From Alphaproteobacteria bacterium (lineage in GTDB: Bacteria > Pseudomonadota > Alphaproteobacteria > Micavibrionales > UBA2020): a DNA stretch of 6,789 bases. The stretch lies in contig JAGLRU010000124.1 in NCBI GenBank assembly GCA_023136145.1, positions 1 through 6,789 of the forward strand. The letters are read 5' to 3'. Below are positions 1 to 6,002 of the stretch, piece by piece. Numbering within the stretch: position 1 is the stretch's first letter; each line of letters begins with the position of its first letter. The translations under genes were made by a program, and so were the position numbers. The notes below the pieces were generated by a model. That model had not been told where the DNA came from. It saw nothing but the letters and a program-made list of their open reading frames with translations, and searched no databases.

Positions 1-21
1 CACAAATGTGGGTATGCTCAT
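1..21 (-). CDS. possible start of a divergent gene (tnpA position), cut by window edge
   Basis: On the minus strand an ATG at 21-19 opens a frame reading MSIPTFV up to the window edge. A GGAG lies just upstream (27-24), but only two bases separate it from the ATG, which is tight for a ribosome binding site. In Tn3/gamma-delta elements the transposase gene tnpA is transcribed away from res on the side opposite tnpR, which is exactly this place. Seven residues are too few to identify a protein, and the true start could lie beyond the edge. The call rests on layout, not on similarity. Confidence 0.25.
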
Positions 22-30
22 TTCTCCAAG

Positions 31-58
31 TGTCTATTATATTATAAATTAGTGGACA
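31..58. repeat. res subsite I (crossover site)
   Basis: 28-bp imperfect inverted repeat whose left half reads TGTCTATTATAT and whose right half, on the other strand, reads TGTCCACTAATT. The centre is TTATAA, the sequence at which gamma-delta resolvase cuts. Two overlapping TATAAT boxes on the minus strand (46-41 and 41-36) also lie here, so resolvase binding would cover any leftward promoter. Confidence 0.85.
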
Positions 59-64
59 GCATAA
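36..64 (-). promoter_or_regulatory. possible leftward promoter within res subsite I
   Basis: On the minus strand a perfect TATAAT (41-36) has a weak -35 candidate TTATGC (64-59) 17 bp upstream; a second TATAAT overlaps it at 46-41. It would drive the putative divergent gene at the left edge and, being inside subsite I, would be repressed by the resolvase. AT-rich DNA yields such boxes by chance, so support is modest. Confidence 0.35.
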
Positions 65-81
65 TTTATATGAAATATATT
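53..81 (+). promoter_or_regulatory. sigma-70-type promoter of tnpR, overlapped by res
   Basis: A -35 box TGGACA (53-58, five of six to TTGACA) and a -10 box TATATT (76-81, five of six to TATAAT) are separated by 17 bp. The -35 box is the right arm of res subsite I, and the -10 box abuts and shares one base with subsite II. Resolvase bound to res would therefore block RNA polymerase, which is the known autorepression in Tn3-type elements. Found by eye; the start point (about 87-88) is inferred. Confidence 0.6.
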
Positions 82-115
82 GTCTATTAAATCGTTTTTT
101 CAGTATTAGTGTACA
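81..115. repeat. res subsite II (accessory)
   Basis: 35-bp inverted repeat with half-sites TGTCTATTAAAT and, on the other strand, TGTACACTAATA, separated by a longer central spacer containing a T-run. The long spacer is typical of site II in Tn3-type res. The expected tnpR transcription start falls inside it. Confidence 0.8.
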
Positions 116-119
116 GTCA

Positions 120-144
120 TGTCCACTAATCGAATTAGGAGACA
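120..144. repeat. res subsite III (accessory)
   Basis: 25-bp inverted repeat with half-sites TGTCCACTAATC and, on the other strand, TGTCTCCTAATT. It ends six bases before the tnpR ATG and contains the AGGAG ribosome binding site of tnpR (137-141), so the same bases serve resolvase binding and translation initiation. Confidence 0.82.
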
Positions 145-149
145 ATTTT

Positions 150-707
150 ATGGGTGGTCGATTTTTCGGATATGCGCGTGTTTCAACAAGCCAACAATCT
201 TTGGATATTCAGATCAAAGCTCTTAAAGAGGCCGGTGTTAAATCCAGCCGTATTTTTACAGATAAAATATCCGGCAATACAGCAGAGCGAAGCGGGTTAG
301 AGCTGCTTATATTAAAAGTTGAAAAAAGCGATAGCATTCTTGTCACAAAACTGGACAGGCTTGGCCGTGATACGGCTGATATGATATTTCTTATTAAGGA
401 ATTTGATAATATGGGCGTTACCGTGCGCTTTCTGGATGATGGTATCAGCACAGAAGGTACGATGGGTAAAATGGTTATCACTATATTATCCGCCGTAGCA
501 GAAGCCGAAAGGCATCGTATTTTAGAGCGCACCAATGAAGGCCGTATGGAAGCCAAAATTAAGGGCGTAAAATTTGGTAGGAAACGCACCATCGATAGAA
601 AAAAAGTGTGTGAATTACACGAAAATGGGGTAGGGGCAACAGCTATAGCAAAACAGATGAGAATTGGTAGGTCAACAGTCTATAAATTACTCAAAAAGAC
701 AAAATAG
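150..707 (+). CDS. tnpR: Tn3-family serine resolvase (TnpR)
   Basis: Site-specific recombinase of the resolvase/invertase family, 185 residues, the usual length for TnpR. The N-terminal catalytic domain (about 5-125) carries the nucleophile Ser12 in YARVST, Arg10, and the KLDRLGRD segment with Asp69, Arg70 and Arg73. The E-helix region with AEAERHRILERT (118-128) follows, then a basic GRKR arm (143-146) and a C-terminal helix-turn-helix (about 152-181, with GATAIAKQM and RSTVYKLLK). The whole chain closely resembles the Tn3/gamma-delta TnpR I know (shared GYARVSTSQQSLDIQ, KLDRLGRDTADMI, ILSAVAEAER). It acts as a dimer on the adjacent res site, cutting at subsite I through a phosphoserine link, and should repress its own transcription. 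The ATG at 150 has an AGGAG eight bases upstream (137-141) inside res subsite III. All key residues are present, so it should be active. Confidence 0.95.
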   Translation: MGGRFFGYARVSTSQQSLDIQIKALKEAGVKSSRIFTDKISGNTAERSGLELLILKVEKSDSILVTKLDRLGRDTADMIFLIKEFDNMGVTVRFLDDGISTEGTMGKMVITILSAVAEAERHRILERTNEGRMEAKIKGVKFGRKRTIDRKKVCELHENGVGATAIAKQMRIGRSTVYKLLKKTK

Positions 708-883
708 AGGACTCTCTTGCGTATAACGAAGGACAGATAGACCATATTTTAGTGCTGATAAAGCAACATATAAGGTCATAAGCCATTGAAATAACATGCA
801 ATAAATAAGCGATAAGGTATCTTATGAGGAATTGTGCGTTTTTCGTGCAAGCGATTGGCGTTCTTTAACTGTCTGAGTTCGGC
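708..883. other. intergenic spacer between tnpR and the IS; nothing convincing found
   Basis: 176 bp with stops in all plus-strand frames and no recognisable gene. A short inverted repeat ATAAG/CTTAT (812-816/821-825) is present but lacks a following T-run, so I do not call it a terminator. I saw no Tn3-type 38-bp terminal repeat here. The right end (871-882) forms half of an imperfect palindrome whose other half lies beyond the IS at 2582-2593. Confidence 0.6.
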
Positions 884-902
884 CCAGACTGTGTGAAAAC
901 GT
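884..902 (+). repeat. left terminal inverted repeat of the IS
   Basis: Reads CCAGACTGTGTGAAAACGT and is the exact reverse complement of 2562-2580. It lies downstream of the transposase gene. Confidence 0.9.
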
Positions 903-1061
903 GGAATAAGATATTTTAGACTGAATAACCACCTAATTACTTGTTTAAAGGCTCAAATTAGACTGTCTTGAGCTTATTGAGTTTTTTAGCACATAATGAT
1001 TTGTGAACCAGATTTCCTTATCGTCCGCCTTTGAGGTTAGTTTTTAACAATATTGGCCTTA

Positions 1062-2489
1062 TCAGGCTCTCATCGCCTCCATTAGAGGCACTGTTCCCAT
1101 AATTTTCATCATGCGCTTGAGATTGTAGGACAGAACATGCAGGCTCATTTCCACGCGAACTTTCTTCAGTGTTTTCATTTGAAAATGTGTTGCGCCCATC
1201 CAGAATTTTATCGTTCCAAATGGATGTTCCACCGTCGATTTTCGTATCTTCATCATATCGACGTCTTGTTCAAGCCGTTCATCTACGGCCTCAAGGACAG
1301 ATTCATGTTCCCAACGGCTGATACGTCGATATTTTCCTGTTGTACATTTGGGCTTGAGTGAGCAATTCAAGCATGCTGATGACCAGTAGCGTCTTATCAC
1401 CTTGCCCTTATCTTCGCTGCTAAAGCGGTATATGGCTTGCTGACCTCCCGGGCACTCATATGCATCCAATTCAGATTTGTAGATAAAATCTCGTTTACCA
1501 AACAAGCCTTTTGCCTGATTACCGGATGTCTGAGGTTTGGGAAGAAAGCTGGTAATGCCCGATTGTTCGCAGGCCAAAATCTCTTCTCCGTTATAATACC
1601 CTCGATCAGCGACAACTTTCAGTTCACCCCTGCCGATAATCATTTTGGCCTGTTTGGCCATATTGAATAATTGTGCTCTATCGTTGCCAATATTCGTAAC
1701 CTCATGCGCCACAATAATATGGTGCCGCGTATCGACAGCAGCTTGAACATTATAGCCTACTATCCCTGTGCCACGGGCTTTCATAGAGCGCGCATCAGGA
1801 TCAGTGAGCGATATTTGTTTATCTGGAGTGGCCTCTAACACCACCTCAATTTCATTCAGCCGTTTTATTTCCTCTTTGAGATTAGCAATTTTGTTTTCAA
1901 GCCGTTCAACCTTAATTTTAGAAACCGGCGTATCTTGACGATCGGCGCTGTCTATCTGCTTCAGATATTTTGCAATGCTTTCATCAATGAGGCTCAAACG
2001 ATATTTTAATTTGGCTCGTGTGAAATTTAAATCACGGTTATTAACGGCCTTGAATTTACTGCCATCAATCGCAACAAAAGCCTCGGAAAACAAATCGAGT
2101 TTGCGGCATAAAAGGACAAACTCACGGCAGACTAGACAAATGGCTCTGGTGTTATTCTTACGAAAGTCTGCAATTGTTTTAAAATCAGGGGCTAGTCTTC
2201 CGAGCAACCACATTAGCTCAACATTGCGCTGGCTCTCACGCTCAAGACGGCGGCTAGATTGAATGCGATTCAAATAACCGTAAATATAGAGCTTTAACAT
2301 TGTGGCTGAATGATAAGAAGGACGGCCAGTTTCAGCAGGAACTGTTTTAAAACCCATCTTGCTTAAATCCAATTCATCAACAAAAACATCAATCACCCTG
2401 ACAGAATTCTCCTCTGCTATATAGTCATCAAGCTGTTCAGGGAATAAAGTCGCCTGCACACGGTCTTCACCCTCTATAAAACGCTTCAT
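1062..2489 (-). CDS. IS1182-family DDE transposase
   Basis: Cut-and-paste-type transposase of 475 residues, full length for the family. The N-terminal DUF772-like region (about 15-125) has the RPSYHSATMLKLYIYGYLN stretch (56-74) and DFKTIADFRK (102-111). The RNase H-fold catalytic triad is most likely Asp142 (AIDGSKFKA), Asp295 (VVADRGYY) and Glu421 (STVEHPFGT). A charged, probably coiled-coil insert lies at about 163-215. Four cysteines (346, 373, 376, 382) form a zinc-ribbon-like cluster, common in this family. The ATG at 2489 has GAGGAAG just upstream (2497-2491). The gene lies between perfect terminal repeats and has no internal stop or frameshift, so it should be functional. Its only relation to the neighbouring genes is insertion between them. 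Confidence 0.95.
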   Translation of the reverse strand: MKRFIEGEDRVQATLFPEQLDDYIAEENSVRVIDVFVDELDLSKMGFKTVPAETGRPSYHSATMLKLYIYGYLNRIQSSRRLERESQRNVELMWLLGRLAPDFKTIADFRKNNTRAICLVCREFVLLCRKLDLFSEAFVAIDGSKFKAVNNRDLNFTRAKLKYRLSLIDESIAKYLKQIDSADRQDTPVSKIKVERLENKIANLKEEIKRLNEIEVVLEATPDKQISLTDPDARSMKARGTGIVGYNVQAAVDTRHHIIVAHEVTNIGNDRAQLFNMAKQAKMIIGRGELKVVADRGYYNGEEILACEQSGITSFLPKPQTSGNQAKGLFGKRDFIYKSELDAYECPGGQQAIYRFSSEDKGKVIRRYWSSACLNCSLKPKCTTGKYRRISRWEHESVLEAVDERLEQDVDMMKIRKSTVEHPFGTIKFWMGATHFQMKTLKKVRVEMSLHVLSYNLKRMMKIMGTVPLMEAMRA

Positions 2490-2523
2490 TCTTCCTCACA
2501 CCTAGTCGTATAATGATATACAA

Positions 2524-2553
2524 AGTATAATAGATTGCTTGCGGAGATGTTGA
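2524..2553 (-). promoter_or_regulatory. probable promoter of the IS transposase
   Basis: On the minus strand, -35 TCAACA (2553-2548, four of six) and -10 TATACT (2529-2524, five of six) are 18 bp apart, just inside the terminal repeat. A GTATAAT direct repeat (2508-2514 and 2525-2531, plus-strand reading) overlaps the -10 region. Found by eye only. Confidence 0.4.
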
Positions 2554-2561
2554 TTTAATCT

Positions 2562-2580
2562 ACGTTTTCACACAGTCTGG
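2562..2580 (-). repeat. right terminal inverted repeat of the IS (transposase-promoter side)
   Basis: Exact reverse complement of 884-902 over 19 bases. It lies 72 bp upstream of the transposase start, so by convention this would be the element's IRL. Confidence 0.9.
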
Positions 2581-2584
2581 ACCA

Positions 2585-2598
2585 TAAGCGGACGCTTA
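2585..2598. repeat. perfect short palindrome between IS and nuclease gene
   Basis: TAAGCG, two bases, CGCTTA: a six-bp-arm inverted repeat four bases outside the right IS repeat and 53 bp after the nuclease stop codon. No T-run follows on the minus strand because the IS begins there, so it may be a decapitated terminator of the operon, or simply a palindrome attractive to the IS. The remaining bases of 2581-2650 show nothing else I can name. Confidence 0.5.
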
Positions 2599-2650
2599 CT
2601 GATTGATAGTATTGCCTATAAAAAAGAAATTTTTAACTTCATATCAGAGC

Positions 2651-3799
2651 TTATGTCATAACTGATGGAGAGCATATGGTTACACACCCATCAATTCCAT
2701 CTATTTTCATTACGCCCTCCTTAAATTTAGCATGTTCCTGCGTAGCTTTTGTGTGGTCCCACAAAAAGATAATCAGGGCACAATTCTTGTATTTATCATT
2801 AGCCCTGTACAATGAGGCATCTTCGGCAACTTCGCCGATAAAAGATGAAAAAGGTTTCTTACTGTCTTTTCTGTACTTAACTTCGATAATTGTATGCATT
2901 GAGGGTAAATATAAATCTATACGAGGATTTTTTTGTCCTACAGGGTCAGTATAATTTTCATCTGTCACATCATGAAAAATAGGGGCTAGCATTAAATAAA
3001 GCAGATTTTGTACATGGTATTCGTTTTCTACTTGCCACTTAACAGCATTTCCTTTTGTTGTTCTTGGCTTTTCTTCCCAAGTCCACCTTCTCATACCTGT
3101 TGGGATACTTTCCAGAAAATTTATCAGATCATCTAAGCTCCAGCTATTAGGAGAAACTAATGCAGATTCATGACTCAACTTGTCAAAGACATAGACCATC
3201 ACGCCCAACAAAAGTTCTGGTGCATCAACTGTATATGTTGTTTTAAACTCATTTAAAAAATGAGCGACATATTTTTCTTTTAACAAAGGGTCATCAATAA
3301 TTAGTGCTTTCTGAAAATGAAAGAAAAGCGCTATGCTAGGGGCACTGCTTGGTGTGAAGGCAATTTCACTTACATAGTCTATAACGGCCTTTTCATAAGG
3401 TTCTAAACGGCCATCTTTTACTCTTTGCGGAAGAAAGTTATTTATCCACCCACGAAATTTTGTTTCTAATTCTGGATTTTCTGTTTTTTCAACCGCCCAC
3501 TTAATTCCCAATATTGCCCATACATCAGACACCCAAGGGCTAGGAGTTCCATCAATATAATGTGCCTGCCCGAGTAAAACTGATAGACTTTTCTCAGTTT
3601 CAGGTGGCAAATCTTCTCTAAAGCCTGACACAGCACATTTTTTATAGAGCTGTGTTGGCAGAGTGTCTGACGCTGCAGGCAAATGCCCAAGACGTTCCAT
3701 TAATGCATATTTGTGCGCACCATCTTCCGTAAGCATCTCTGTGCGTTTTAGATAATAATTTCTGAGCGCATATTCATTATCAGTATCTATAGAAACCAC
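2651..3799 (-). CDS. PD-(D/E)XK nuclease, putative effector of the neighbouring pAgo
   Basis: 382 residues. The C-terminal third has a restriction-endonuclease-like core: a helix with Glu258, Glu260 and Gln264 (ENEYHVQNLLYLML), then Asp295 in RIDLYLP, then Glu306-Val-Lys308 in IIEVKYRK, i.e. the D...ExK signature, followed by a strand CALIIFLWDH (340-349). The first ~250 residues are mainly alpha-helical in appearance and I recognise no family; by analogy they would contact the pAgo. No signal peptide or membrane segment is seen. The start is GTG at 3799-3797, with AGGA (3811-3808) eight bases upstream; a stop lies a few codons further up, so no longer start is possible beyond that. It overlaps the Argonaute stop codon by 13 nt, suggesting translational coupling and fixed stoichiometry. 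Inactive long-B pAgos are known to be paired with such nucleases, which degrade DNA after target recognition and kill the cell. Nuclease fold fairly sure; partnership inferred from the overlap. Confidence 0.82.
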   Translation of the reverse strand: MVSIDTDNEYALRNYYLKRTEMLTEDGAHKYALMERLGHLPAASDTLPTQLYKKCAVSGFREDLPPETEKSLSVLLGQAHYIDGTPSPWVSDVWAILGIKWAVEKTENPELETKFRGWINNFLPQRVKDGRLEPYEKAVIDYVSEIAFTPSSAPSIALFFHFQKALIIDDPLLKEKYVAHFLNEFKTTYTVDAPELLLGVMVYVFDKLSHESALVSPNSWSLDDLINFLESIPTGMRRWTWEEKPRTTKGNAVKWQVENEYHVQNLLYLMLAPIFHDVTDENYTDPVGQKNPRIDLYLPSMHTIIEVKYRKDSKKPFSSFIGEVAEDASLYRANDKYKNCALIIFLWDHTKATQEHAKFKEGVMKIDGIDGCVTICSPSVMT

Positions 3800-5979
3800 T
3801 GTGTTTGTCCTATTTTACCAATCATTACAGAGGCGTTCCAACCAGGGACTTTATCTAACCATCCCAAATTATGCGCTATCAAATCTGAATAACTGATTGT
3901 TACGGGCATTGGGTTAGGAAAATAACTTCGCCATGAATGGGCCGAAAAATTAAATAGTTGGGCACTCAAATATTTAATATCGGTGAAATTGGATTCTTTA
4001 TGAACGCTCACAATAAGTCCTCGTGGATGTCCATCGGTTTCTTGTCTGAGCTGTTTTCCGCCTATTAAGTACACCAGCATTTCATAATTTGATAATTTCA
4101 GGTACTTCCCTCGTGGAGGTGCGTACTTACCTTTTTTTTCTTGTGCTGTTGCGGAATCAAATAAATGCACCCCATGATTTTCAGAGATTTTCAGAAAAGC
4201 ATATTCAACATTATAATCTTTATAATCTGAAATAACCGCCCTTACAGCTTCAATTTCATCATGATTGAATTTTTTTACAGAAGCATGAAATACAATCCGA
4301 ATAGTTTCCCCTTTTTGCCAATTTCTCCTTGTTTTAATTTTCTCCAATGTTTTCTTAAGAGTTGTTGTTAGGGCACCTTGATATTCCTCGGGTGATACTG
4401 CTTTTGAAGTGTTAGAGACGATGTAACTACCATCTCCTGAAAAAACTGTAGTTATACCCATCACTCGTTGGTTAGGTCCAAACCGCTCTGCGCCCATACG
4501 GGCACTACCGATTCCTATGACTAACTCATGCGAAAGTGTTGGAGTCGATTTAAGCAACCAAGGAACACCCCCCATTTTTGCATATGTTGCTAGCGCCATG
4601 TTATTCAAAGAAAACCCTAAAGAATAATCGCTGTCAGACAGTAGCTCTAGCCTAAAGTTATGTACTGGAATTTGGTGAAGAAAAAGGAGACTTTTTCCGA
4701 CATAGTAAGGATTTTGATCAACAGGCAGTGATTTATGCAATTCTTTTACTTGCACCAACGCAAGATCCCACCTACCACCCTCTTGGGATTTTTTTTGAAT
4801 TGCAGTCTCTATAGTTTTTTTGTAGTCATTAACAGAATCATTCTGAAATGTGAAGAACTCAACTCTGCTTGTCCCGATATGAAATTTTCCTTCTAAACCA
4901 GCATTGAAGTATTTACTCCGCATCCCTTTTAGAAATTTTCTTACGAACTGCTCAACCTCACCTTTATGTTGCTGAGAGCATATAACACATATTGAGGGAT
5001 CATTGCGATCAAACGTTCTTTTTGTATATGGGCCAAATTGAGTAAATCCTTTTTCAGCCCAATCAGCCTCACCACTGTCATTAAAAATGAATATTGGTTT
5101 TGCAAATTGTTGGCAGTCTCTTGTTACGTTCAAAGCATTGCCAAGTCCAAATGATATTCCATTGATGCTCTTTATTTCCTGAGATTTTAAGTATGAACTA
5201 AGTCGATCAATCTTATTTTTCTTATTTTCTCCTGAATTAAACACAGATAGCCGGACACGGATTTTTTCAATTAGGTCATCTGCTTTGTTGCCAAAAGAAA
5301 ATCGTAAGTAGCTATCAAGATTGAGAACACTGGCTTCAAGAAAGGCTTTATTGGCCTCAGTGACTTGTTCTTCTCCATCTTTGTCTTGATAGGTTATCTT
5401 CTGATTTTCTATGTTTGTAACAAGTCCAGCTAATTTAATATGCCCATACTCATTTTGTTTGGTAATGTATTTTCCTATAAGGTCAAAACCCTTATTTAAA
5501 AAATATGAACATTCTTGCGTAGGCATTTTCTTTGTATAGCAATCAATTACAAGAGCAAGCTTTCCTTTTAGAATACGCACAGCTAATTCGTATTTTACAA
5601 ATATGGCAAATGGAAAATCTTCTATAATAATATCATTTAAAATATTATCTTTTGGCCGAGAGCTAACAAGTTCAATGGGGCTATAGCCTCTAGGTTTTCT
5701 ACCTAATGATGTTAGAAAACGTATTAGTCCGTCTTTAAACAAAAAGGACAACAGCCAATAATTATCATCCAACCTTATGGTGCGCTCTTCACCCGATATA
5801 GGATAATTACCATCTTGAGAGAAACATAGAATTTGCTCCCCATCACGATAAAAAGTATGAGTCTTTCCATGGTTTTGTCGCAGTTCGTAGAGTTTTTCCT
5901 TATCATAGGAAGTCACACAAGCTTGTACTTCTGAATCGTTACCAAAGATAATAGGAAATGCGTTTAGTGTTAATGTCAT
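3787..5979 (-). CDS. ago: prokaryotic Argonaute, long, catalytically inactive (long-B type)
   Basis: 730 residues, close to long pAgos such as RsAgo (777). The N and PAZ-like portions (about 1-290) are divergent. A linker with FGPYTKR (315-321) leads to the MID domain, with NPYYVGKS (423-430), the position of the 5'-phosphate pocket, and the very typical YAKMGGVPW (466-474), whose Lys468 should bind the guide 5' end. The PIWI domain runs from about 485 to the end. Where active pAgos have the first catalytic Asp (IGID) this one has Gly491 (IGIG), and the third Asp position (usually HRDG) reads FHAS (564-567), so target slicing is not expected. HSWRSYFP (681-688) and PVTISYSD (692-699) are typical late PIWI segments. 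The chain ends WFL; in other Argonautes the C-terminal carboxylate helps hold the guide phosphate through a metal ion. ATG at 5979 with GAGAAG (5988-5983) upstream. Inferred role: guide-directed sensor that triggers the nuclease downstream, possibly also the TIR-like protein upstream. Confidence 0.92.
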   Translation of the reverse strand: MTLTLNAFPIIFGNDSEVQACVTSYDKEKLYELRQNHGKTHTFYRDGEQILCFSQDGNYPISGEERTIRLDDNYWLLSFLFKDGLIRFLTSLGRKPRGYSPIELVSSRPKDNILNDIIIEDFPFAIFVKYELAVRILKGKLALVIDCYTKKMPTQECSYFLNKGFDLIGKYITKQNEYGHIKLAGLVTNIENQKITYQDKDGEEQVTEANKAFLEASVLNLDSYLRFSFGNKADDLIEKIRVRLSVFNSGENKKNKIDRLSSYLKSQEIKSINGISFGLGNALNVTRDCQQFAKPIFIFNDSGEADWAEKGFTQFGPYTKRTFDRNDPSICVICSQQHKGEVEQFVRKFLKGMRSKYFNAGLEGKFHIGTSRVEFFTFQNDSVNDYKKTIETAIQKKSQEGGRWDLALVQVKELHKSLPVDQNPYYVGKSLLFLHQIPVHNFRLELLSDSDYSLGFSLNNMALATYAKMGGVPWLLKSTPTLSHELVIGIGSARMGAERFGPNQRVMGITTVFSGDGSYIVSNTSKAVSPEEYQGALTTTLKKTLEKIKTRRNWQKGETIRIVFHASVKKFNHDEIEAVRAVISDYKDYNVEYAFLKISENHGVHLFDSATAQEKKGKYAPPRGKYLKLSNYEMLVYLIGGKQLRQETDGHPRGLIVSVHKESNFTDIKYLSAQLFNFSAHSWRSYFPNPMPVTISYSDLIAHNLGWLDKVPGWNASVMIGKIGQTQWFL
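3797..3811 (-). promoter_or_regulatory. ribosome binding site and GTG start of the nuclease gene inside the ago 3' end
   Basis: AGGA (3811-3808), eight-base spacer, then GTG (3799-3797), all within the last codons of ago, whose TAG is at 3789-3787. This decides the nuclease start, since no ATG is available nearby with a comparable site, and it implies that ribosomes finishing ago can reinitiate. Confidence 0.7.
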
Positions 5980-6002
5980 AATCTTCTCAGTTCAATTTTT
6001 CT

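Larger units (their letters stand above)
31..144 (+). other. res: Tn3/gamma-delta-type res recombination site (three subsites)
   Basis: Three inverted-repeat dimer sites are visible: I at 31-58 (28 bp), II at 81-115 (35 bp) and III at 120-144 (25 bp). The gaps are 22 bp (I-II) and 4 bp (II-III). The six half-sites, read inward, start TGTCTATTA, TGTCCACTA, TGTCTATTA, TGTACACTA, TGTCCACTA and TGTCTCCTA. This agrees with the known gamma-delta half-site consensus TGTCYNNTA, with one base off in the right arm of II. The lengths match the known 28/34/25 bp res layout. Subsite I is centred on TTATAA (42-47), so the predicted crossover dinucleotide is AT at 44-45. Sites II and III would be accessory sites that build the synaptic complex. 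Strand exchange between two directly repeated copies resolves cointegrates or plasmid dimers. Confidence 0.9.
884..2580 (-). mobile_element. IS1182-family insertion sequence, apparently complete
   Basis: About 1.70 kb, within the usual size of IS1182-family elements, bounded by 19-bp perfect terminal inverted repeats and holding one transposase gene that fills most of it. Two bases just outside each repeat (GG at 881-882; CC at 2582-2583) also match in inverted orientation, with a mismatch at 883/2581, so the true ends may be three bases further out (881-2583). No clean target duplication is visible: GGCC (881-884) against GACC (2580-2583) is the nearest, with one mismatch. The stretch 903-1061 between the left repeat and the transposase stop codon has no gene. 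The intact ends and open frame suggest a recent or still mobile copy. Confidence 0.9.

Noticed and set aside
31..144. Repeated TGTCYAYTA units as a CRISPR or iteron array
   Set aside because: The units are arranged as three inverted pairs with res-like spacing directly before tnpR, not as direct repeats with uniform spacers.
209..592. Minus-strand open frame of 127 codons across tnpR
   Set aside because: Antisense to a well-conserved resolvase; low-complexity Ser/Leu-rich product and no ribosome binding context.
775..883. Minus-strand frame reading AELRQLKNANRLHEK and ending near 775, slightly like an IS3-type OrfA coiled coil
   Set aside because: Only about 36 codons, no start codon in the flank, and upstream sequence is the IS; the likeness is too short to support a gene remnant.
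708..883. Possible 38-bp Tn3-type terminal repeat behind tnpR
   Set aside because: No stretch beginning GGGG with the usual inner TAAG end could be found; scattered matches only.
1043..1068. GCCT/AGGC inverted repeat at the transposase stop codon as a terminator
   Set aside because: Four-bp arms and no clean T-run on the minus strand.
1137..2262. Several open frames of 70-95 codons overlapping the transposase on both strands
   Set aside because: All lie inside the intact transposase gene in other frames and show no known motif.
2676..2954. Plus-strand 92-codon frame antisense to the nuclease
   Set aside because: Covers exactly the catalytic core of the nuclease gene on the opposite strand; product is not protein-like.
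3466..3690. Minus-strand 74-codon frame within the nuclease gene
   Set aside because: Out-of-frame shadow of the nuclease N-terminal region with no start signal.
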